Positions 7,906 to 15,893 of a stretch of DNA of 64,000 nt are shown in pieces (within the stretch, counting starts at the first letter, position 1; each line of letters opens with the position of its first letter). The DNA lies in contig NZ_JAUZQD010000023.1 in NCBI RefSeq assembly GCF_030709675.1, positions 25,858 to 89,857 of the forward strand, read 5' to 3'. A model generated the notes under the pieces. That model saw only the letters and a list, made by a program, of their open reading frames with translations. It did no database searches and was not told the origin of the DNA. The translations under genes were made by a program, and so were the position numbers. Origin of the DNA: Symbioplanes lichenis. Its GTDB lineage: Bacteria; Actinomycetota; Actinomycetes; Mycobacteriales; Micromonosporaceae.

Positions 7906-9510
7906 ATGTCTTTGAACATGCCGATCAGTCGTCGCTTGTTCGTCTCCGGGGCCGCGGCTGTTGCCGCGGGTCCGCTGCTCGTGCGCGGGAATTCACTTCC
8001 CGCCGGAGCGTTTTCGCTCGGCGTCGCGTCCGGTGATCCGCTGCCCGACGGGGTGGTGCTGTGGACGCGGCTCGCCCCGGCCGGTGGGAGCATGCCGGAC
8101 CGGCCGGTGCCCGTGGAGTGGGAGATCGCGGAGGACGAGCATTTCCGCCGCAACCGCCGCCACGGGGTCGTCACCGCGGTCCCGGCCTTCGCCCACTCGG
8201 TCCATGTCGACGTGCGCGGCCTGCGCCCGGATGCCGTCTATCACTACCGGTTCCGCGCCGGAGGTCAGCAGTCCCCGGTCGGCCGTACGCGCACGGCGCC
8301 CGCGGAAAGGGCCCGGCCGGGCCACCTGCGGTTCGCGTTCGCCAGCTGCCAGGACTACCAGGCCGGCTTCTACACCGCCTATCAGCACCTGACCCGGGAG
8401 GACCTGGCCTTCGTCGCGTTCCTCGGCGACTACATCTATGAGAGCGCGGCCAACCCCGGCGCCGCCCGGCAGCACGAGGGCACCGGGGAGCCGTACAGCC
8501 TGGCGGAGTACCGGAACCGGCACGCGCGCTACAAGACCGACCCGGATCTGCAGGCCGCGCACGCCGCGTTCCCGTGGGTCGTGACCTTCGACGACCACGA
8601 GATCGACAACAACTGGGCGGACGAGATTCCGCAGGACCCGGACCTGCAGACGCCCGAGGCGTTCCGGGCCCGGCGCGTCGCCGCGTTCCAGGCCTACTAC
8701 GAGCACATGCCGCTGCGGCGGTCGTCGTTGCCGCGCGGGCTCGACATGCAGGTCTACCGGCGGCTGCGCTTCGGGTCGCTGGCTGGGCTGCACGTCGTGG
8801 ACACCCGGCAGTACCGCAGCGACCAACCCGCCACCCTGGCGGCCGCCCAGGATCCGGCGCTCACGATGACCGGGCCCGAGCAGGAGCGGTGGCTGGTGCG
8901 AGGGCTGGAGACCTCGGAGACGCGGTGGAACCTGCTGGCCAACCAGGTCATGTGGGCGCAGAACGACCGGCAGGCCGGGCCGGCGCAGTCCTTCGACTTC
9001 GACAACTGGGACGGCTACCGGGCGCAGCGGCGGCGGCTGCTGGAGCGCTTCGGGTCCGGGCGGGTGGCCAACCCGGTCGTGCTCACCGGGGACCGGCACT
9101 GCACGTGGGTGGCGGACCTGCGGCCCGATTTCGACGATCCCTCGGCGCCGGTGGTGGGTGCGGAGATCACGGGTACGTCCATCACGTCCGGCGGCAACCC
9201 GGACGTGGCCGCCTTCCACGCCGCCTACGACCCGATCATGGCGGAGTCCCCGCACTGGCGCTACATCGACAACCAGCGGGGGTACGTGGTGTGCGACGTC
9301 ACGCGGTCGGCGATGACGAGCAGCCTCCGGATCGTCGACACCGTGTGGGCGCAGTCGGCTTCGGTCCGTACGGCCGCGAAGTTCGTGGTCGAGGCGGGGC
9401 GGCCGGGCATCGCGGAAGTGACGCAGGAGCCGGCCACGCTCGCCGCGCGCCGCTGGGAGGGTCCGCGCTTCGAGGTGCACGACGACGAGAACGCGTTCCC
9501 GCTCCGCTGA
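7906..9510 (+). CDS. phoD: PhoD-type alkaline phosphatase, Tat-exported
   Basis: A 534-residue secreted phosphodiesterase/phosphomonoesterase that releases phosphate from organic phosphates outside the cell. The N-terminus has a twin-arginine signal (SRRLFVSG, RR at 9-10) followed by a hydrophobic stretch. The metallophosphatase motifs are in order: FASCQDYQAG (near 145), LGDYIYE (near 175), FDDHEIDNNW (near 227) and LTGDRHCTWV (near 392). Length is typical of PhoD. No clear SD precedes ATG 7906; a second ATG at 7918 also precedes the RR motif. Monocistronic, convergent with mdh across a long hairpin. A Pho box could not be identified with confidence. Confidence 0.92.
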   Translation: MSLNMPISRRLFVSGAAAVAAGPLLVRGNSLPAGAFSLGVASGDPLPDGVVLWTRLAPAGGSMPDRPVPVEWEIAEDEHFRRNRRHGVVTAVPAFAHSVHVDVRGLRPDAVYHYRFRAGGQQSPVGRTRTAPAERARPGHLRFAFASCQDYQAGFYTAYQHLTREDLAFVAFLGDYIYESAANPGAARQHEGTGEPYSLAEYRNRHARYKTDPDLQAAHAAFPWVVTFDDHEIDNNWADEIPQDPDLQTPEAFRARRVAAFQAYYEHMPLRRSSLPRGLDMQVYRRLRFGSLAGLHVVDTRQYRSDQPATLAAAQDPALTMTGPEQERWLVRGLETSETRWNLLANQVMWAQNDRQAGPAQSFDFDNWDGYRAQRRRLLERFGSGRVANPVVLTGDRHCTWVADLRPDFDDPSAPVVGAEITGTSITSGGNPDVAAFHAAYDPIMAESPHWRYIDNQRGYVVCDVTRSAMTSSLRIVDTVWAQSASVRTAAKFVVEAGRPGIAEVTQEPATLAARRWEGPRFEVHDDENAFPLR

Positions 9511-9531
9511 CCATGTCGCGCTGCGCCCGGC

Positions 9532-9596
9532 GATGACGAGGGCGCCGATTTCTGGACGAGCGCTATTCTCGGCCGGAAATCGGTGTCCTCGTCATC
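9532..9596. terminator. Long bidirectional hairpin between phoD and mdh
   Basis: Two 24-nt arms (9532-9555 and 9573-9596) are complementary except for three positions, which can form G-U pairs on one strand. The 17-nt apex itself can pair CGAG with CTCG. It separates the convergent ends of phoD and mdh. Confidence 0.6.
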
Positions 9597-9640
9597 GTCT
9601 TCAGGGGCGCAGTGCCCGCCGAGCCGCAGGCGAGGCCATG

Positions 9641-10591
9641 TTACAGATCGGCGACGTCGGCCTGCTTGGCGCGGACGGCCTCGGCGGCCTCCTTGAGACC
9701 GGCGAGCTCCGACTCGGTGAGGTCGGTCTCGACGACCTTCTTCACGCCGGTGGCGCCGATCTCGGCCTCGACGCCCAGGTAGACGCCGGAGATGCCGTAC
9801 TCGCCGTCGACCCACGCGCAGACCGGCATGACCGCGCCCGAGTCCTCGGCGACGGCCTTGGCCATGCGCGCCGCCGCGGCGGACGGGGCGTAGTAGGCCG
9901 AGCCGGTCTTGAGCAGGGCCACGACCTCGGCGCCGCCGTTGCGCGTCCGCACGACCAGCTCCTCGATCTTGTCGGCCGGCAGCAGGTCGCTCAGCGGCTT
10001 GCCGTTCACCGTGGACCGCGACGGGACCGGGACCATGGTGTCGCCGTGCGAGCCCAGCGTCAGCGTCTTGACCGAGCCGACCGGAACGGCGAGCTCCTCG
10101 GCGACGAAGTTGGTGAAGCGCGCCGAGTCGAGCATGCCGGCCTGGCCGAGCACCCTGTTCTTCGGGAACTGCGTGGCGAGCTGGGCGAGCGCGGTCATCT
10201 CGTCGAGCGGGTTCGACACGACGATGACGACGGCGTTCGGGGCGTACTTGGCGACGTTCTCGGCGACCTGCCGGACGATCTTGGCGTTGACGCCCAGCAG
10301 GTCCATCCGGCTCATGCCCGGCTTGCGCGGCAGGCCGGCGGTGATGACGACCACGTCGGAGCCCTCGATGGCCTCGTAGCCCTCGCCGTTGGGGCCGGTC
10401 GTGGCGCCGACGATCTTGGTCTCGAAGCCCTCGACCGGGCGGGACTGGTTGAGGTCGAGCGCGAGGCCCTCGGGCTTGCCCTCGATGATGTCCGTGAGCA
10501 CCACGGTGTCGAAGACGTCGTACTCGGCGAGACGCTGTGCGGTCGTGGACCCGTAGAAGCCGGCACCTACGACGGTGACCTTCTTGCCCAT
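9641..10591 (-). CDS. mdh: Malate dehydrogenase (LDH-like type)
   Basis: A 316-residue NAD-dependent enzyme interconverting malate and oxaloacetate in the TCA cycle. It has the Rossmann motif VGAGFYGS (8-15), the mobile-loop RKPGMSR (89-95) with arginine at the malate-specificity position, and SNPLDEMT. The catalytic His182 lies in LGSHGDTMVP. The sequence belongs to the LDH-like MDH group rather than the classical actinobacterial 330-residue MDH, which is worth noting. ATG at 10591. Promoter-like TTAACG-N16-TACGGT with two GTTAACC repeats lies upstream, so it is probably transcribed separately from purH. Confidence 0.93.
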   Translation of the reverse strand: MGKKVTVVGAGFYGSTTAQRLAEYDVFDTVVLTDIIEGKPEGLALDLNQSRPVEGFETKIVGATTGPNGEGYEAIEGSDVVVITAGLPRKPGMSRMDLLGVNAKIVRQVAENVAKYAPNAVVIVVSNPLDEMTALAQLATQFPKNRVLGQAGMLDSARFTNFVAEELAVPVGSVKTLTLGSHGDTMVPVPSRSTVNGKPLSDLLPADKIEELVVRTRNGGAEVVALLKTGSAYYAPSAAAARMAKAVAEDSGAVMPVCAWVDGEYGISGVYLGVEAEIGATGVKKVVETDLTESELAGLKEAAEAVRAKQADVADL

Positions 10592-10626
10592 GCTCTCACT
10601 CCCAGACGGAAGGACGATTTTTCGCG

Positions 10627-10656
10627 ACCGTATCAGCCGGTTAACCGTCGTTAACC
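10627..10656 (-). promoter_or_regulatory. mdh promoter with duplicated GTTAACC
   Basis: On the minus strand TTAACG (10654-10649) and TACGGT (10632-10627) are spaced 16 bp. The -35 region lies within two direct GTTAACC copies (10640-10646 and 10650-10656) exactly 10 bp apart, one helical turn. This suggests a cooperative regulator site. Confidence 0.4.
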
Positions 10657-10670
10657 AAGCAGGGTGGAGA

Positions 10671-12230
10671 TCAGTGGTAAAAGTGGCGCGTGCCGGTCAG
10701 GTAGACGGTCATGCCCGCCTTCTCGGCCGCTTCGATCACCAGGTTGTCCCGGATCGAGCCGCCCGGCTGGACCACGGCCTTGACGCCCGCGGCGATCAGC
10801 ACCTCGAGCCCGTCCGGGAAGGGGAAGAACGCGTCGGAGGCCGCCACGCTGCCCTTGGCCCGCTCCTCGCCGGCCCGGTTCACCGCGAGGTGCGCCGAGT
10901 CGACCCGGTTGACCTGGCCCATGCCGACGCCGACGGTCGCGCCGTCGCTGGCCAGCAGGATCGCGTTGCTCTTGACCGAGCGGATGGCCCGCCACGCGAA
11001 GGCGAGGTCACGCAGCTCGTCCGGCGCGGCGGCCGGCCCGGTCGCCAGCGTCCAGTGGGCGGGGTCGTCGCCCTCGGCGTCGATGCGGTCGGCCGACTGC
11101 ACCAGCACGCCCCCGCCGACCTGCTTGATCTCCTCGGCGGGCGGGTTCCAGGCCGGGGCGACCAGCACCCGCAGGTTCTTCTTCTCCCGGAAGATCGCCA
11201 GCGCGTCCGGTGCGAACGACGGCGCGACGATGACCTCGGTGAAGATGCCGTCGAGCTGCTTCGCCAGCTCCGCGGTCACCTCCTGGTTGACCGCGATGAC
11301 GCCGCCGAAGGCCGACACCGGGTCGCAGGCGTGCGCCTTGCGGTGCGCCTCCGCCACGTCGGCGCCGATCGCGATGCCGCACGGGTTGGCGTGCTTGATG
11401 ATCGCGACACAGGGCTCGGTGAAGTCGTTGGCACTGCGCCACGCGGCGTCCGCGTCGACGTAGTTGTTGTACGACATCTCCTTGCCGTGCAGCTGCTCTG
11501 CCTGCGCGAGCCCGGCGGGGGCGTTCGGGTCCGTGTAGAGCGCCGCCTGCTGGTGCGGGTTCTCGCCGTAACGCAGGGTGCTTTCCCGCTTGAGCGCGAG
11601 TCCCGTGAACTCCGGCGTCTCCTCGCCCACGAGCACCGTGGCCGTCCAGTTGGCGACGGCCACGTCGTACTCGGCGATGTCGGCGAACGCGCGGGCGGCG
11701 AGCACCTTGCGCTGGGCCAGCGTGAAGCCCCCCTGCTGCAGGGCCTCGACCAGCGCCGGGTACGCACCGGGCGACGTGACAACCGCAACCGACGGGTGGT
11801 TCTTCGCCGCGGCGCGGACCATCGCGGGGCCACCGATGTCGATCTGCTCGACGCACTCGTCCACGCTCGCGCCCGACGCCACCGTCTGCGTGAACGGGTA
11901 GAGGTTGCTCACCAGCAGGTCGAACGGCTCGATGCCGAGCTCGGTCAGCTGCGCCTCGTGCGTGTCCAGGCGCAGGTCGGCGAGCAGGCCCGCGTGCACC
12001 TTGGGGTGCAACGTCTTCACGCGGCCGTCGAGGGTCTCCGGGAAGCCGGTCAGCTCCTCGACCTTGGTCACGGGCACGCCGGACTTCTCGATCGTCGACG
12101 CGGTCGAGCCGGTGGAGACGATCTGGACGCCCGCGGCGTGCAGGGCCTGCGCGAGCTCGACCAGCCCCGTCTTGTCGTACACGCTCAGCAGTGCCCGCTT
12201 GATCAGCCGGCGGCCGTCGTCCGTGCTCAT
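10671..12230 (-). CDS. purH: Bifunctional AICAR transformylase / IMP cyclohydrolase
   Basis: A 519-residue enzyme doing the last two steps of de novo IMP synthesis: formylation of AICAR from 10-formyl-THF, then ring closure. The N-terminal IMP cyclohydrolase domain (about 1-200) begins with RALLSVYDKTGLVELA. The C-terminal transformylase contains the catalytic-region IIKHANPCG, RSVKSNAILLA and SDAFFPFPDG. Length matches the family (about 520-530). ATG at 12230 overlaps the purN stop (ATGA), so the purN-purH pair is one operon transcribed leftward. PurN and PurH use the same cofactor. Confidence 0.97.
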   Translation of the reverse strand: MSTDDGRRLIKRALLSVYDKTGLVELAQALHAAGVQIVSTGSTASTIEKSGVPVTKVEELTGFPETLDGRVKTLHPKVHAGLLADLRLDTHEAQLTELGIEPFDLLVSNLYPFTQTVASGASVDECVEQIDIGGPAMVRAAAKNHPSVAVVTSPGAYPALVEALQQGGFTLAQRKVLAARAFADIAEYDVAVANWTATVLVGEETPEFTGLALKRESTLRYGENPHQQAALYTDPNAPAGLAQAEQLHGKEMSYNNYVDADAAWRSANDFTEPCVAIIKHANPCGIAIGADVAEAHRKAHACDPVSAFGGVIAVNQEVTAELAKQLDGIFTEVIVAPSFAPDALAIFREKKNLRVLVAPAWNPPAEEIKQVGGGVLVQSADRIDAEGDDPAHWTLATGPAAAPDELRDLAFAWRAIRSVKSNAILLASDGATVGVGMGQVNRVDSAHLAVNRAGEERAKGSVAASDAFFPFPDGLEVLIAAGVKAVVQPGGSIRDNLVIEAAEKAGMTVYLTGTRHFYH

Positions 12231-12844
12231 GGAATGGTGACCTTCCTGTCCGTGATGGTCCAGCCCTCGCGGACCAGCCGGCCCACGTGGTCGACGAGCT
12301 GCGCCCGCTCGGCTTCCTTGATCCGCTCGGTCAGCGTCTCCTCCGTGTCACCGTCGAGCACGGGCACGCTGACCTGGGCGATGATGGGTCCGGTGTCGAC
12401 GCCGGCGTCGACGAAGAAGAGGGTCGCCCCGGCGAGCTTCACGCCGTAGGCGAGCGCGTCGCGCGGGCCGTGCATGCCCGGGAAGGCCGGCAGCAGCGCG
12501 TTGTGGGTGTTGATGTAGCGGTCGCCGAACGCGGTCAGGAACCGCTTGCCCACGAGCTTGAGGAAGCCGGCGGAGATCACGAGGTCGGGCTCGTGCGCGG
12601 CGACGTGCTCGGTGAGGGCGGCGTCCCAGTCGTCGCGGGACTCGTAGGCCTTGACGGAGTCGACGAACGTCGGCACGCCGGCGGCGGCGGCACGATCGAG
12701 GCCGGCGATGCCGTCCCGGTCCGCGCCGACAGCGACGACCTTCGCGCCGTACGCGGGGTCCGCGGCGGCGTCGAGGAGGGCCTGCAGGTTGCTGCCGGAG
12801 CCGGAGACGAGGACGACCAGGCGGGCGGGCGCGGGGTCAATCAC
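12227..12844 (-). CDS. purN: Phosphoribosylglycinamide formyltransferase (GART)
   Basis: A 205-residue enzyme transferring formyl from 10-formyl-THF to GAR in purine synthesis. It has the N-terminal LVVLVSGSGSNLQALLDA nucleotide-phosphate region. The active-site segment is YINTHNALLPAFPGMHG, where most members have HP, so Asn replaces the usual Pro after the catalytic His. The GVDTGPIIAQ segment supplies the conserved Asp. GTG at 12844. First gene of purN-purH. In mycobacteria purN-purH also sits beside perM and sucCD, as here. Confidence 0.95.
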   Translation of the reverse strand: MIDPAPARLVVLVSGSGSNLQALLDAAADPAYGAKVVAVGADRDGIAGLDRAAAAGVPTFVDSVKAYESRDDWDAALTEHVAAHEPDLVISAGFLKLVGKRFLTAFGDRYINTHNALLPAFPGMHGPRDALAYGVKLAGATLFFVDAGVDTGPIIAQVSVPVLDGDTEETLTERIKEAERAQLVDHVGRLVREGWTITDRKVTIP

Positions 12845-12999
12845 CCGAGCACCCTATCGCCACCCAGGTCCGGGCCTTTTTGCGGGCAGCGCGATCAGGT
12901 GGTGATCCATTACGCTACTGGTCCGCTCGCGCGATGGCCCACGCGAGCCCGATATCGCCATAAAAACCGCCATGCGCGGACTTTTCCCTGGAGGACGTT

Positions 13000-13263
13000 G
13001 TGACGCCACCCCCCTACGGCCCGCCGCCCACCGCTGCGAGCAACGACAAGACCACCCTCTGGGGTGTGCTCGGCATCGTGTTCGCCTTCTGCTGCCTGCC
13101 GCTCGGCGTGGTCTTCTCCGTGCTGAGCCTGCTCGAGGCCAAGAAGGTCGGCAAGCAGCCCACCCTGGCCTACGTCGGCTTCGGCATCGCGGCCCTGTCG
13201 CTGATCCTGAACATCGTCCTGGCCGCGACGGGCAGCTACTCGAACTTCACGTCGAACAACTGA
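13000..13263 (+). CDS. Small DUF4190-like membrane protein
   Basis: An 87-residue protein. A proline-rich cytoplasmic start (TPPPYGPPPT) is followed by two hydrophobic helices (about 21-44 and 60-80) separated by LEAKKVGKQP, the layout of DUF4190 proteins of unknown function. GTG at 13000 is supported by GGAGG six bases upstream. Monocistronic; a strong hairpin follows the stop and separates it from the convergent PerM-like gene. Confidence 0.75.
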   Translation: MTPPPYGPPPTAASNDKTTLWGVLGIVFAFCCLPLGVVFSVLSLLEAKKVGKQPTLAYVGFGIAALSLILNIVLAATGSYSNFTSNN

Positions 13264-13275
13264 CGCTGCTCCACC

Positions 13276-13311
13276 CCGCGGGCGTTCCGACTCCGGTCGG
13301 GGCGCCCGCGG
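13276..13311. terminator. Bidirectional terminator
   Basis: A 9-bp stem CCGCGGGCG / CGCCCGCGG encloses an inner CCGAC/GTCGG pairing, ending TGCTATTTG on the plus strand. It lies between the DUF4190-like gene and the convergent PerM-like gene. Confidence 0.7.
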
Positions 13312-13313
13312 TG

Positions 13314-14882
13314 CTATTTGGGGACGGGCGCCCGGAAGGCCCGCGCTGCCGCCGCGCCGATGCAGGCGCACACGCCGACCACCGCGGCGGCGACCAGGGC
13401 CACCTGCCACGGGACGGGTCCGATCCGCGCCATCCGGCCGTCGCCCAGCGGGCCGCTCGACAGCCACGACAACGCCCCGAACATCAGGCCCGCGACCGGT
13501 CCGGCCAGCACCGCCGAGCCCAGCACCAGCGACCACGCCGGCTCCTGCGGCATCGGGTCGCCCGAGCGCACCGGCTGGCGGCCGGTCGTCAGGTGGCTCT
13601 CCACGACGTGGTGCACGCCCATCAGGCGCCGGCTCAGCAGCCAGCCCGCCGCCATCGCCGCCAGCACCGGCACGGCCAGCAGCAGCGCGCCGCTCGCGCC
13701 CATCGGGCCGGTCGGCAGGCCCGCCAGCAGGGGCAGGGTGGGCAGTTTGTCGACGCTCAGCTCGGTCAGCCGCACGTCCGAGTCCACCCCGAGCGCGAAG
13801 CCCGGCCCGAGCAGGTAGGCGGCGGCCCACACGGTGGCGTTCGCGCCGTACGCGAGGCTGAGCAGGGTGATACCCGCCTGCCCCGCGACCCCGGTGCGAT
13901 AGGCGGCGATCATGTCCGCCGCGTCCCCGCCGCCCATCGCGACCGACAACCCCGCGAAGGCGGCCCCGGCCGCGAGGATCAACAACACCGCCACCACGCC
14001 CGTACGCACCCCGTGGCGCACCGGCGGCGGCAAGCGGCGCGCGACGACCACGAGGGCGTCCGTGCCGCGCAACGAGCCGAGCAGCGCGAAGACGAAGCCC
14101 GCCACGAGCAGGTTCAGGCCCGCGCGGGGCGGCCAGACGTCGGTGCCCCGGCCGTCGACCACGACCGCCGCGAGCAGGCCCAGCAGACCGTACGAGACCC
14201 CGACCGCCAGCGCGACCGTCAGCGCCCGCCCCGGCGAGCCGCTGCGCCGCGCGCCCACGGCCCGGGTGACGTGCAGCCCGGCGCGGTTGAGCCGCCAGCC
14301 GGCGAGCAGGGTCAGCAGCAACGGCGCCAGCCCGAGCGGGCCGATCGACGTCCAGACCGGGACGCCGTGCCCGAGCAGCCATCCGGCCAGTCCGGCGTGC
14401 AACGCGGGGAGCAGGCCGCCCTGCCCCTCGAGGGTGCGGGCCAGGCCGATCACCAGAGCGACCGGGAGGTACGACAGGAGAGCCGCCCACATCGTCGCGA
14501 AGGCGGCGGCCACGAGCAGCGGCGGGCGCTTGCGGGAGTCGGCGGGCTTGCGTTGCCGGGGCAGACGGACGGTCTCGCGGTCTCTTTCCGCGCGGCGATC
14601 GGCGGGCTCCACGCGTACCGTCGGCTGGTCTTGATCGTGGGGTGTCGCATCTTGATCGTGAGACGCCGCGTCCTGGTCGCGGGGTGTTGCGGGGCGCGTG
14701 GCGACCGGCACCGTCTCGCGGACGAGGTCGAAATCCTCGTCCGTGGGGTTGTAACCCCAGCCCGTCTCGCGGGACGGCCGGCGGGCCTTGGGGTGGGCAG
14801 CGTCGTCCGTGGCCTCGGCGGCCTCCAGGGGGTCCTCCGAGCCGGCGGATCGACCGTCGGGACGGTCCGGTGTGATCGGCAT
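13314..14882 (-). CDS. perM: PerM-like (DUF6350) polytopic membrane protein
   Basis: A 522-residue protein. A polar, charged N-terminus of about 110 residues (many Asp/Arg, repeated DQDA) precedes about ten hydrophobic segments, from LVAAAFATMWAALLSYLPVA to VALVAAAVVGVCACIGAAAA. Length, topology and position between sucCD and purN-purH match M. tuberculosis PerM (Rv0955), reported as an integral membrane protein needed for cell division and persistence. Orthology is inferred from this shared context and topology more than from motifs. The ATG at 14882 has only weak SD support; a shorter N-terminus is possible. Confidence 0.65.
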   Translation of the reverse strand: MPITPDRPDGRSAGSEDPLEAAEATDDAAHPKARRPSRETGWGYNPTDEDFDLVRETVPVATRPATPRDQDAASHDQDATPHDQDQPTVRVEPADRRAERDRETVRLPRQRKPADSRKRPPLLVAAAFATMWAALLSYLPVALVIGLARTLEGQGGLLPALHAGLAGWLLGHGVPVWTSIGPLGLAPLLLTLLAGWRLNRAGLHVTRAVGARRSGSPGRALTVALAVGVSYGLLGLLAAVVVDGRGTDVWPPRAGLNLLVAGFVFALLGSLRGTDALVVVARRLPPPVRHGVRTGVVAVLLILAAGAAFAGLSVAMGGGDAADMIAAYRTGVAGQAGITLLSLAYGANATVWAAAYLLGPGFALGVDSDVRLTELSVDKLPTLPLLAGLPTGPMGASGALLLAVPVLAAMAAGWLLSRRLMGVHHVVESHLTTGRQPVRSGDPMPQEPAWSLVLGSAVLAGPVAGLMFGALSWLSSGPLGDGRMARIGPVPWQVALVAAAVVGVCACIGAAAARAFRAPVPK

Positions 14883-14941
14883 CGCCGCCTACTTTTGCAC
14901 GCCGGGCGGCCTGCGGCGACGCAGAAACGACCGCGTCACGG

Positions 14942-14992
14942 AAAAAGGCGCGCCGCCACGCGGACCTGGCCGGTCCGTGCGGCGGCGCGCCT
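14942..14992 (-). terminator. Intrinsic terminator of sucCD
   Basis: Reading leftward after the sucD stop, a 21-bp stem with two non-Watson-Crick positions (14972-14992 with 14946-14966) is followed by TTTTT. This is the clearest rho-independent terminator in the window. Confidence 0.88.
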
Positions 14993-15007
14993 GCTGGCCG
15001 TACCGGA

Positions 15008-15889
15008 TCAGCTCATGACCTCGCGCATCAGACGGGCGGTCTCGCTGGGGGTCTTGCCCACCTTGACGCCCGCGGCCTCGAGGGCCTCCTTCTTCGCGTC
15101 CGCCGTGCCGGCCGAGCCGGAGATGATGGCGCCGGCGTGGCCCATCGTCTTGCCGGGCGGGGCCGTGAAGCCGGCGATGTAGCCGACGACCGGCTTGGTC
15201 ACGTTGGCCTTGATGAACTCGGCCGCCCGCTCCTCGGCGTCGCCGCCGATCTCGCCGATCATGACGATCGCGTCGGTCTCCGGGTCCTCCTGGAAGGCCT
15301 TGAGCGCGTCGATGTGCGTGGTGCCGATGATCGGGTCACCACCGATGCCGACGCAGGTGGAGAAGCCGAAGTCGCGCAGCTCGTACATCAGCTGGTAGGT
15401 CAGCGTGCCGCTCTTGCTGACCAGGCCGATGCGGCCGGCCGGCGTGATGTCGGCCGGGATGATGCCGGCGTTGGAGGCGCCGGGCGACGCGATGCCCGGG
15501 CAGTTCGGGCCGATGATCCGCGTCTTCTGCCCCTGGGCGATGTTGTGCGCCCAGAACGCCGCGGAGTCCTGCACCGGCACGCCCTCGGTGATCACCACGG
15601 CCAGCGGGATCTCGGCGTCGACGGCCTCGAGCACGGCCGCCTTGGTGAACGCCGGCGGCACGAAGATGACCGACACGTCGGCGCCGGTCTCCTTCATGGC
15701 CTCGCCGACGCTCGCGAACACCGGCAGCGAGGTGCCGTCGAAGTCGACGCTCGTGCCCGCCTTGCGCGGGTTGACGCCGCCCACGACGTTGGTGCCCGCG
15801 GCGAGCATCCGGCGGGTGTGCTTGGAGCCCTCCGAGCCGGTCATGCCCTGGACGATGACCTTGGAGTCCTTGGTGAGCCAGATTGCCAT
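15008..15889 (-). CDS. sucD: Succinyl-CoA synthetase alpha subunit
   Basis: A 293-residue subunit of the TCA enzyme that makes ATP/GTP from succinyl-CoA. It has the CoA-binding Rossmann start MAIWLTKDSKVIVQGMTG, then IIGPNCPGIASPG and GRIGLVSKSGTLTY. The phosphohistidine lies in TMGHAGAIISG. ATG 15889 is chosen because MAIWLTKDSK matches the family start, and it begins four bases after the sucC stop. An upstream in-frame start would add 16 unrelated residues inside sucC. Second gene of sucC-sucD, followed by a strong terminator. Confidence 0.97.
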   Translation of the reverse strand: MAIWLTKDSKVIVQGMTGSEGSKHTRRMLAAGTNVVGGVNPRKAGTSVDFDGTSLPVFASVGEAMKETGADVSVIFVPPAFTKAAVLEAVDAEIPLAVVITEGVPVQDSAAFWAHNIAQGQKTRIIGPNCPGIASPGASNAGIIPADITPAGRIGLVSKSGTLTYQLMYELRDFGFSTCVGIGGDPIIGTTHIDALKAFQEDPETDAIVMIGEIGGDAEERAAEFIKANVTKPVVGYIAGFTAPPGKTMGHAGAIISGSAGTADAKKEALEAAGVKVGKTPSETARLMREVMS

Positions 15890-15893
15890 GTCG

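Noticed and set aside
4605..8036. An open frame of about 1140 codons on the plus strand across the nuclease-ATPase cassette
   Set aside because: It is antisense to genes with clear motifs and has no recognisable domain.
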